From Sinorhizobium fredii (GTDB lineage Bacteria; Pseudomonadota; Alphaproteobacteria; Rhizobiales; Rhizobiaceae): 64,000 bases of DNA. Location: assembly GCF_002944405.1 (NCBI RefSeq), contig NZ_CP024307.1:3843001-3907000 (forward strand). The letters run 5' to 3'. Below the pieces are notes generated by a model. The model did no database searches, had not been told where the DNA came from, and worked only from the letters and a program-made list of their open reading frames with translations. Below, one piece after another: positions 55,704 through 64,000 of the stretch (within the stretch, counting starts at the first letter, position 1; each line of letters starts with the position of its first letter). Both the position numbers and the translations under genes were made by a program.

Positions 55704-56936
55704 ATGACCATCAATGCAACGGTCAAGGAGGCGGGTTTTCAGCCCGCCTCACGGATCGCCACGATCGGCGTCTCGGAAATCCTGAAGATCGGCGCGCGCG
55801 CCAGCGCCATGAAGCGCGACGGCAAGCCGGTGATCATCCTCGGCGCCGGCGAGCCGGATTTCGACACGCCCGACCACGTCAAGCAGGCCGCCTGGGAAGC
55901 GATCCGGCGTGGCGAGACGAAGTACACGGCGCTCGACGGCTCGGCGCAATTGAAGAAGGCGATCAGCGAAAAGCTCCAGCGCGAGAACGGCATCGCCTAC
56001 GAGTTGGACGAGATCACCGTCGCCACCGGCGCCAAGCAGATCCTCTTCAACGCCATGATGGCGTCGATCAACCCCGGCGACGAGGTGATCATCCCGACGC
56101 CCTACTGGACCTCCTATTCGGACATCGTGCAGATCTGCGAGGGTAAGCCGGTATTGATCGCCTGCGATCAATCGTCCGGTTTCCGCCTGACAGCGGAAAA
56201 GCTCGAAGCGGCGATCACGCCGAAGACCCGCTGGGTACTGCTCAACTCGCCTTCGAACCCGTCCGGTGCCGCCTACAGCGCAGCCGACTACCGGCCGCTG
56301 CTCGACGTTCTGCTGCAGCATCCGCATGTCTGGCTGCTCGTCGACGACATGTACGAGCACATCGTCTATGACGGCTTCCGCTTCGTCACCCCCGCCCAAC
56401 TCGAACCTCGGCTGAAAGACCGCACCCTGACCGTCAACGGGGTGTCAAAGGCCTATGCCATGACCGGCTGGCGGATCGGCTATGCCGGCGGCCCGCGCGC
56501 CCTCATCAAGGCGATGGCCGTCGTCCAGAGCCAGGCGACCTCCTGCCCGTCCTCCGTGAGCCAGGCAGCCTCCGTTGCGGCGCTGACCGGACCACAGGAT
56601 TTCCTGAAGGAACGCACCGCGAGCTTTCAGCGCCGCCGCGATCTCGTCGTCAGCGGTCTAAACGCCATCGACGGCCTCGATTGCCGCGTGCCGGAAGGCG
56701 CCTTCTACACCTTCGCCGGCTGCGCCGGCATGCTCGGCCGGGTGACGCCCTCCGGTAAGCGGATCGAGACCGATGCGGATTTCTGCGCCTATCTGCTCGA
56801 CGACGCCCACGTCGCCGTGGTCCCCGGCTCGGCCTTCGGCCTCTCGCCCTTCTTCCGCATCTCCTACGCGACCTCGGAAGCGGAGCTGAAGGAGGCGCTC
56901 ACCCGCATTGCCGCGGCCTGTGCGCGGCTTTCTTAA
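55704..56936 (+). CDS. aatB: Class I aminotransferase (AatB-like)
   Basis: 410-residue PLP enzyme of the aspartate aminotransferase Ib group. The PLP Lys is at about 249 in VNGVSKAYAMTGWRIGYAGGP; NSPSNPSGAAYS and the substrate Arg in FFRISYATS are conserved. An S. meliloti enzyme of this kind is known as AatB, an aspartate aminotransferase with wide specificity. In this operon, after the ALDH7 gene and with hglS first, the fitting reaction is aminoadipate plus 2-oxoglutarate to 2-oxoadipate plus glutamate (inference). Both roles could hold. It is the last gene of the unit; a GC-rich palindrome at 57047 may end transcription. Confidence 0.92.
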   Translation: MTINATVKEAGFQPASRIATIGVSEILKIGARASAMKRDGKPVIILGAGEPDFDTPDHVKQAAWEAIRRGETKYTALDGSAQLKKAISEKLQRENGIAYELDEITVATGAKQILFNAMMASINPGDEVIIPTPYWTSYSDIVQICEGKPVLIACDQSSGFRLTAEKLEAAITPKTRWVLLNSPSNPSGAAYSAADYRPLLDVLLQHPHVWLLVDDMYEHIVYDGFRFVTPAQLEPRLKDRTLTVNGVSKAYAMTGWRIGYAGGPRALIKAMAVVQSQATSCPSSVSQAASVAALTGPQDFLKERTASFQRRRDLVVSGLNAIDGLDCRVPEGAFYTFAGCAGMLGRVTPSGKRIETDADFCAYLLDDAHVAVVPGSAFGLSPFFRISYATSEAELKEALTRIAAACARLS

Positions 56937-57046
56937 GTCTGGTGAGTACGGGTCGTAAGACCGCCGCACTCACTTCGCCTCTCTTGCATCGTTGCAGCAG
57001 GGTCGAGCTTGGGAAAATGGCAGCCCGGGCGCCACGCGCACCAAAG

Positions 57047-57082
57047 CCCCTCCCACCTGTGGGGAGGGGTTGGGGAGGGGCA
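57047..57082. repeat. GC-rich palindromic repeat after aatB
   Basis: CCCCTCCCACCTGTGGGGAG with GGGG completes an 8-9 base stem (57047-57069), followed by TTGGGGAGGGG. It is the reverse-orientation relative of the unit at 21509. Lies between convergent genes. Confidence 0.7.
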
Positions 57083-57116
57083 TTCTCGCGCTGTCGTCGC
57101 CGCGGCCTCTTTGCCC

Positions 57117-57665
57117 TCAAAACGTCGGCGGCGTGCAGGCGCTGATCACCTCGCAGGGCACCGGCCCTACGCAGCGGAAGCGGTGCGGGCGCCGGCTTTC
57201 GAAATAATAGGCGTCGCCCGGCCCAAGGATGCGGCGCTCATCGTCGACGGTCACCTCAAGGCGGCCGGAAAGCACGATCCCGCCCTCCTCGCCCTCATGC
57301 ACCAGCGGCACCTTGCCGGTGTCTGCCCCGGGCTGATAGCACTCCTTCAGGATCTGCAGGCTGCGGCCGAAGAGGTTGTCGCCGATCTGGCGATAGGAGA
57401 TCGGCCCCTTGCCGATCTCCACCAGCTCCTCGGCCGCGTAGAAGGCCTTGCGCGGCTTTTCCGGCTCGAAGGAGAAGAATTCGGCAAGCCCGATCGGAAT
57501 GCCGTCGAGAATCCGCTTCAGCGCACCGACCGACGGGTTCGAGGCGTTCGCTTCGATCAGCGAAATGGTCGAGTTGGTGACGCCCGCCCGCTTGGCCAGT
57601 TCCCGCTGGGAGAGATTGTGCATCAGCCGCACATGCCGCAGGCGGCTGCCGATATCGACGTTCAT
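57117..57665 (-). CDS. XRE-family regulator with C-terminal cupin domain
   Basis: 182 residues. An XRE-type helix-turn-helix at about 7-62 (RLRHVRLMHNLSQRELAKRAGVTNSTISLIEANASNPSVGALKRIL) is followed by a cupin beta-barrel (VPLVHEGEEGGIVLSGRLEVTVDDERRILGPGDAYYFESRRPHRFRC pattern, about 110-175). This PuuR-like plan is common in regulators of polyamine and amino acid catabolism. It is divergent from the omega-aminotransferase gene at 57812 with a 146-base spacer and very likely controls it. The ligand is unknown. Confidence 0.93.
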   Translation of the reverse strand: MNVDIGSRLRHVRLMHNLSQRELAKRAGVTNSTISLIEANASNPSVGALKRILDGIPIGLAEFFSFEPEKPRKAFYAAEELVEIGKGPISYRQIGDNLFGRSLQILKECYQPGADTGKVPLVHEGEEGGIVLSGRLEVTVDDERRILGPGDAYYFESRRPHRFRCVGPVPCEVISACTPPTF

Positions 57666-57811
57666 GGCAGATTTCGGTGTTGACGTTGTTCGGAATATCG
57701 AAACTCTATCAAAAGCTACCCATGAAATTCAATAGCTTAGTTGACTGAAGAAAAAGACTTGTTTGGCAATCGAAATCGTGGCGTCAATCCCGCACCTGAT
57801 AGGAGGATGCC

Positions 57812-59149
57812 ATGGACGCCCACAATAAGCCCAACACACCGGTTCTCGACAGCTACTGGATGCCCTTTACCGCCAATCGCCAGTTCAAGGCGGCGCCGCG
57901 CCTGCTCGCCTCGGCCGAGGGCATGCATTACACCAGCGTCGACGGGCGCAGGATTCTCGACGGCACCGCCGGCCTCTGGTGCGTCAATGCCGGCCACGGC
58001 CGCCGGCAGATCGCCGCCGCCGTCGAGCGGCAGCTTTCGACCATGGACTTCGCCCCGTCCTTCCAGATGGGCCATCCGATCGCCTTCGACTTCGCCCAGC
58101 GGCTGGCCGAAATTGCGCCGGGCCCGGCCGGCGCCAAGCTCGACCGGGTGTTCTTCACCGGCTCGGGCTCGGAATCGGTCGACACGGCGCTGAAGATCGC
58201 GCTCGCCTATCAGCGCTCGATCGGCCAGGGCACCCGCACGCGTCTGATCGGCCGCGAGCGCGGCTATCACGGCGTCGGCTTCGGCGGCATCTCGGTCGGC
58301 GGCATCCTCAACAATCGCCGCGTCTTCCCGCAGCTTCCCGGTTCCGATCATCTCCGCCACACCCATGATCTTGCGAAGAACGCCTTCGTCAAGGGCCAGC
58401 CGGAATATGGGGCGGAGCTCGCCGACGATCTCGAAAGGCTGGTGGCCCTGCACGGCGCCGAAACGATCGCCGCCTGCATCGTCGAGCCCGTCGCCGGCTC
58501 GACCGGCGTGCTGATCCCGCCGAAGGGCTATCTCGAGCGGCTCCGCGCCATCTGCGACAAGCACGGCATCCTGTTGATCTTCGACGAGGTGATCACGGGC
58601 TTCGGCCGCCTCGGCGCCGCCTTCGCGACCGACTATTTCGGCGTCACGCCGGACCTCGTCACCACCGCCAAGGGGCTGACCAACGGCGCAATCCCGATGG
58701 GCGCGGTCTTTGCCAGCCGCAACGTGCACGACGCGCTGATGCAGGGGCCGGAAAGCCAGATCGAGCTCTTCCACGGCTACACCTATTCCGGCCATCCGGC
58801 CGCCTGCGCCGCCGGCATCGCCACCCTCGACATCTATCGCGACGAGGGCCTGATGACCCGCGCCGCCGGACTGCAGGAGGACTGGCACGAGGCGATGCAT
58901 TCGCTGAAGGACCTGCCGCATGTCATCGACATCCGCACCATCGGCCTGATCGCCGGCATCGAACTCAAATCCCGCGACGGCGCGCCCGGCGCCCGCGCCT
59001 ATGACGTCTTCGTCGATTGCTTCGAAAAGGGTCTGTTGATCCGCGTCACCGGCGACATCATCGCCTTCTCGCCGCCGCTGATTGTCGAGAAGCAGCAATT
59101 CGGCGAGATCGTCTCGATCCTCGGCGATGCCTTGAAAAGGGTGAAGTAA
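57812..59149 (+). CDS. Class III omega-amino acid:pyruvate aminotransferase
   Basis: 445-residue PLP enzyme that moves an amino group from a distal position (beta-alanine, 4-aminobutyrate, polyamine-derived or amine donors) to pyruvate. Class III features: SYWMPFTANRQFKAAPRLL, GSGSESVDTALKIA, the DEVITGFGRLG stretch and the PLP Lys in TTAKGLTNGAIPMGA near 286. The start DSYWMPFTANRQF is that of beta-alanine-pyruvate transaminases, the best-known type being the omega-transaminases used for chiral amines. Because of the nearby lysine genes, use of lysine as donor is conceivable, but nothing in sequence shows it. Confidence 0.9.
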   Translation: MDAHNKPNTPVLDSYWMPFTANRQFKAAPRLLASAEGMHYTSVDGRRILDGTAGLWCVNAGHGRRQIAAAVERQLSTMDFAPSFQMGHPIAFDFAQRLAEIAPGPAGAKLDRVFFTGSGSESVDTALKIALAYQRSIGQGTRTRLIGRERGYHGVGFGGISVGGILNNRRVFPQLPGSDHLRHTHDLAKNAFVKGQPEYGAELADDLERLVALHGAETIAACIVEPVAGSTGVLIPPKGYLERLRAICDKHGILLIFDEVITGFGRLGAAFATDYFGVTPDLVTTAKGLTNGAIPMGAVFASRNVHDALMQGPESQIELFHGYTYSGHPAACAAGIATLDIYRDEGLMTRAAGLQEDWHEAMHSLKDLPHVIDIRTIGLIAGIELKSRDGAPGARAYDVFVDCFEKGLLIRVTGDIIAFSPPLIVEKQQFGEIVSILGDALKRVK

Positions 59150-59171
59150 CAACCCCGGTGCGCTTGCACAC

Positions 59172-59192
59172 GGCCCCTCCAAGGGAGGGGCC
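59172..59192. repeat. Short perfect hairpin between convergent genes
   Basis: Stem GGCCCCTCC / GGAGGGGCC with a three-base AAG loop, between the aminotransferase stop and the DUF993 stop. May serve as a terminator hairpin on both strands, though there is no U-tract. Confidence 0.6.
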
Positions 59193-59200
59193 AGCCGACG

Positions 59201-60379
59201 TCAAGCCGCCTGCTCTACCCCCAGAACCGCCATCAGGCTGCGCATCCGTGCCGCCGCCAGCTCCGGCCTGTCGAGCACATTGGCCCGGTCGGCGAGGCGG
59301 AAGATCTCCGCATAGTGCGAGAGCCCGCGGGCCGACTGCAGCCCGGCCGGCAGGGTGAAATGGCGCTGGTGGCCGTTCAGCCAGGCGAGGAAGACGACGC
59401 CGGCCTTGTAATATTGGGTGGGCGCCTCGAAGATCTTGCGGGACAGCGGCACTGTCGGCTCGATTACGCCGCGGAAGGTGGCGAGATCGCCGCCCGCAAG
59501 CGCCGCCAGCGCCTTCGAGGCCGAGGGCGCGACGGCGTCGAAGATGCCGAGCAGCGCATGGCTGTATTTTTCGCCGTCGCCCTCGATCAGTTCCGCATAG
59601 TTGAAGTCGTCGCCGGTGAAGCAGAGCACGCCCTCCGGCAGGCCGTTGCGCAGCGCTACTTCCTTGGCGTTGTCGAGCAGCGAGATCTTGATGCCTTCGA
59701 CCTTGGCGCTGTTCTCCCTGATGATCGACAGCACCGTTTCGAGCGCCTTCTCGAAATTCTCGGAGCCCCAATAACCTTTGAGTTGCGGGTCGAACATGTC
59801 GCCGAGCCAGTGCAGCACGACCTTGTCCTTCGCCTGGGCGAGGATATGGCCGTAGACGCGCCGGTAGTCGTCCCCGGAGCGGGCCACGCGAGCGAGCGCC
59901 CGGCTTGCCATCATGATCGCCCGGCCGCCCTCGCCTTCGACGAAGCCGACCTGCTCCTCGTAGGCGGCAATGACATGCTCGATCGACCGTGCGTCCGCGG
60001 GAGCGAGATGATCGGTGCCGGCGCCGCAGGCGAGATCGGCGCCGGCAATGCTGCGCGCTTCGGCAAGCGAACGGCGGATCAGTTGCTGCGCGGCCGGCCA
60101 GGCAAGCCCCATGCCGCGCTGCGCCGTGTCCATCGCCTCGGCGATCTTGAAGCCAAGCCCCCATAGATGATGGCGGAAGGCCATCGTCGCGTCCCAATCG
60201 ATCGCCGGCTTGCCCCACGGATCGGCATCGCGCAGCGGATCGGAAACGACATGGGCGGCCGCATAGGCGATGCGGTTGAACGTCGGCACCGCAGTCGGCC
60301 GGCCGATCGGGGTTCCCTGGAGCCGGTATTCTTCGAGCGAGCCGTCCTGGCGCGGCAGCAAAAGGCTGGTCATCGGCAT
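59201..60379 (-). CDS. DUF993 family protein (dihydrodipicolinate synthase-like)
   Basis: 392-residue soluble protein. The family is placed near class I aldolases of the dihydrodipicolinate synthase fold and is called DUF993; no biochemical role is firmly known to me. Clear stretches include FNRIAYAAAHVVSDPL, DWDATMAFRHHLWGLGFKIAEAMDTAQRGMGL, ISLLDNAKEVALR (a Lys candidate for a Schiff base is in EGIKISLLDNAKEV) and FTGDDFNY. It is divergent from a LacI regulator, Gfo/Idh/MocA oxidoreductase and CoA-transferase, with a probable operator on each side of the spacer, so it belongs to the same sugar-derivative catabolic set. The start follows no strong SD. Confidence 0.85.
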   Translation of the reverse strand: MPMTSLLLPRQDGSLEEYRLQGTPIGRPTAVPTFNRIAYAAAHVVSDPLRDADPWGKPAIDWDATMAFRHHLWGLGFKIAEAMDTAQRGMGLAWPAAQQLIRRSLAEARSIAGADLACGAGTDHLAPADARSIEHVIAAYEEQVGFVEGEGGRAIMMASRALARVARSGDDYRRVYGHILAQAKDKVVLHWLGDMFDPQLKGYWGSENFEKALETVLSIIRENSAKVEGIKISLLDNAKEVALRNGLPEGVLCFTGDDFNYAELIEGDGEKYSHALLGIFDAVAPSASKALAALAGGDLATFRGVIEPTVPLSRKIFEAPTQYYKAGVVFLAWLNGHQRHFTLPAGLQSARGLSHYAEIFRLADRANVLDRPELAAARMRSLMAVLGVEQAA

Positions 60380-60408
60380 TGATCCTCTTCAGATTTGCGG
60401 CAACGAGT

Positions 60409-60428
60409 AATTTAGATCGTTCCAAATT
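60409..60428. promoter_or_regulatory. Candidate LacI-family operator O2, DUF993 side
   Basis: Imperfect palindrome AATTTAGATCGTTCCAAATT, 8 of 10 positions paired around a central CG. Its right half CGTTCCAAATT matches the operator at 60608. It lies about 30 bases upstream of the DUF993 start. Confidence 0.65.
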
Positions 60429-60607
60429 GCAAGGCGGAAATTTTGTCCTCACGCCGTAGCGCCGATGGGGCGGCGCGGCATCTTGTCTGCGCAGCGAACA
60501 CTCAAAAGCATTGACATGCAACGCGTTTCAAGTCGGTTCCTATAGATGATAGGTGTTCCATGATCTCCACGACGCCGGAAGAAAAGTGAACGGAAGCCTC
60601 TTGACGG

Positions 60608-60625
60608 AATTGGAACGTTCCAATT
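60608..60625. promoter_or_regulatory. Candidate LacI-family operator O1
   Basis: Perfect 18-base palindrome AATTGGAACGTTCCAATT with the central CG typical of LacI/GalR operators. It ends four bases before the AAGGA ribosome-binding site of the lacI-type gene, so a bound repressor would block that transcript. Confidence 0.85.
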
Positions 60626-60641
60626 ATTAAGGATGCAACAG

Positions 60642-62707
<2,066 letters not shown>

Positions 62708-62712
62708 TCTCG

Positions 62713-64000
62713 ATGAGCAAGCATATTTCGCCGGCAGAAGCGGCTGCAATGATCCCGGACGGCGCCGTCGTTTCGGTCTCCTCTTCGAGCGGTCTCGGCT
62801 GCCCGGACCTGATGCTGAAGGCGATCGGCGAGCGCTTCGAGGCGACCGGCCACCCGCGCGACCTGACGACGCTGCATCCGATTGCCGCCGGCGACATGAG
62901 CGGCATCAAGGGGGTCGATTACATCGCCCGGAAGGGTCTGCTGAAGACGATCATCGGCGGCTCCTATCCTTCCGGCCCCTCGAGTGCCGAGCCACCGCTG
63001 ATCTGGCAGATGATCGGCGCGAATGAAGTCGCGGCCTACAACATTCCATCCGGCATCCTCTTCGACATGCACCGCGAGGCGGCGGCAAAACGCCCGGGCG
63101 TGATGACCAAGGTGGGTCTCGACACCTTCGTCGATCCGTCGCGCGAAGGCTGCGCCATGAATGCTGCCGCCGCCGCCGAACCGGTGGTGAAGAAGATTAC
63201 CTTCGAGGGCGAGGACTGGCTCTATTTCAAGGCGATCGCGCCAGAGGTGGCGATCATCCGCGCGACCACCGCGGACGAGCGCGGCAATCTCACCTATGAG
63301 CACGAGGGCGCCTATCTCGGCGGGCTCGACCAGGCGCTCGCCGCCCGCAACAATGGCGGCATCGTCATCGCCCAGGTGAAGCGCATCGCCAAGGAAGGTT
63401 CGTTCAAACCGCACGACGTGCGGGTGCCGGGCGTGCTCGTCGATTACGTCGTCGTCGATCCGGATCAGAAGCAGACGACACAGACGCTCTACGATCCGGC
63501 GATTTCCGGCGAGATCTTCCGGCCGCTCGACAGTTTCCGCGTCCCGGAATTCAATATCCAGAAGGTGATCGCCCGCCGCGTCGCGCAGGAGCTCGAGGCG
63601 GGAAGCGCCGTCAATCTCGGCTTCGGCATCTCGGCCAACGTGCCGCGCATCCTCTTGGAAGAGGGGCTGCATGGTGCCGTCACCTGGGTGATCGAACAGG
63701 GCGCGGTCGGCGGTGTGCCGCTGCTCGACTTCGCCTTCGGCTGCGCCTCCAATGCCGATGCCTTCATGCCGTCGCCCTACCAGTTCACCTATTTCCAGGG
63801 CGCCGGCTTCGACGCGTCGCTGCTCTCCTTCTTGGAGATCGACCGTAGCGGCTCGGTCAATGTCTCGAAGCTCAGCTTCCGCCCGCATGTGACCGCCGGC
63901 GCCGGTGGCTTCGTCGACATCACCGCGCGGGCGAAGAAGATCGTCTTCTCCGGCATGTTCAACGCCGGCGCGAAACTTGGCGTCACGGACGGGCGACTCG
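62713..64000 (+). CDS. Class I CoA-transferase (acetate/propionate type), 3' end missing
   Basis: Open to the end of the window, 429 codons visible. It combines both subunits in one chain, as in acetate/propionate CoA-transferases and E. coli YdiF. The first half has GAVVSVSSSSGLGCPDLMLKAIGERF and the second half GSAVNLGFGISANVPRILLEE; the catalytic Glu that carries the acyl-CoA is in WVIEQGAVGGVPL at residue 328. The reaction moves CoA between short-chain acids, often 3-oxo acids. In a sugar-type operon this is unusual and suggests an acidic end product that must be activated. The last part (about 100 residues or fewer) lies beyond the window. Confidence 0.93.
   Translation, partial: MSKHISPAEAAAMIPDGAVVSVSSSSGLGCPDLMLKAIGERFEATGHPRDLTTLHPIAAGDMSGIKGVDYIARKGLLKTIIGGSYPSGPSSAEPPLIWQMIGANEVAAYNIPSGILFDMHREAAAKRPGVMTKVGLDTFVDPSREGCAMNAAAAAEPVVKKITFEGEDWLYFKAIAPEVAIIRATTADERGNLTYEHEGAYLGGLDQALAARNNGGIVIAQVKRIAKEGSFKPHDVRVPGVLVDYVVVDPDQKQTTQTLYDPAISGEIFRPLDSFRVPEFNIQKVIARRVAQELEAGSAVNLGFGISANVPRILLEEGLHGAVTWVIEQGAVGGVPLLDFAFGCASNADAFMPSPYQFTYFQGAGFDASLLSFLEIDRSGSVNVSKLSFRPHVTAGAGGFVDITARAKKIVFSGMFNAGAKLGVTDGRL

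Overview
The window reads as a contiguous stretch of a Sinorhizobium/Ensifer-type alphaproteobacterial chromosome. The support is gene content: ndvA/ndvB for cyclic beta-1,2-glucan, an RpoH2-type sigma factor behind an EcfG/RpoE2-type promoter, phaAB with phaR, a 1151-residue pyruvate carboxylase, a CarD-like regulator, uniformly high GC, and several families of rhizobial palindromic intergenic repeats. From memory the gene order resembles the Sinorhizobium meliloti chromosome; I could not run a comparison. I see no prophage, insertion sequence, CRISPR array, tRNA or rRNA gene.

Layout. 1-4.4 kb: 3' part of trmD, a TauE-type permease, an Uup-like ABC-F ATPase, thiamine pyrophosphokinase and a GNAT acetyltransferase. 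4.6-8.1 kb: a TPP riboswitch followed by the thiamine importer thiBPQ. With thiN this is a thiamine salvage block. 8.4-11.3 kb: an M48 lipoprotein protease with a LysM-like tail and a class C beta-lactamase-like protein. 11.3-17.8 kb: rpoH2, a CarD regulator, a 7Fe ferredoxin, an S4 RNA-binding protein and a Suv3-like helicase with a long charged tail; four copies of one two-palindrome repeat lie in the intergenic gaps between 9.97 and 18.05 kb. 18.6-21.5 kb: PHB synthesis genes phaB and phaA, with phaR divergent. 21.6-27.1 kb: rpmF, a GST, mtgA, ispA, hisC and ispG. 27.4-32.1 kb: an MFS transporter with a DeoR regulator, then a polar amino acid ABC transporter. 32.4-36.8 kb: pyc and a LuxR-type regulator.

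37-50 kb is the cyclic glucan locus. It holds the exporter ndvA, the 2832-residue synthase ndvB, an OpgC-type acyltransferase that probably decorates the glucan, and a decayed nitrilase-family pseudogene whose catalytic residues are still legible. 50-57 kb holds a LysR regulator divergent from four co-directional genes: HglS-type 2-oxoadipate decarboxylase, D-2-hydroxyglutarate dehydrogenase, ALDH7-type aminoadipate-semialdehyde dehydrogenase and a class I aminotransferase. Read in pathway order these convert aminoadipate semialdehyde to 2-oxoglutarate, the lower half of lysine catabolism.

57-64 kb has a cupin-XRE regulator divergent from an omega-amino acid aminotransferase. It is followed by a less understood catabolic island: a DUF993 aldolase-like protein divergent from a LacI regulator, a Gfo/Idh/MocA oxidoreductase and a class I CoA-transferase that runs off the window. 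An 18-bp perfect palindrome before lacI and a related imperfect one before the DUF993 gene look like paired operators. This island and the lysine block are the best candidates for incompletely described systems.
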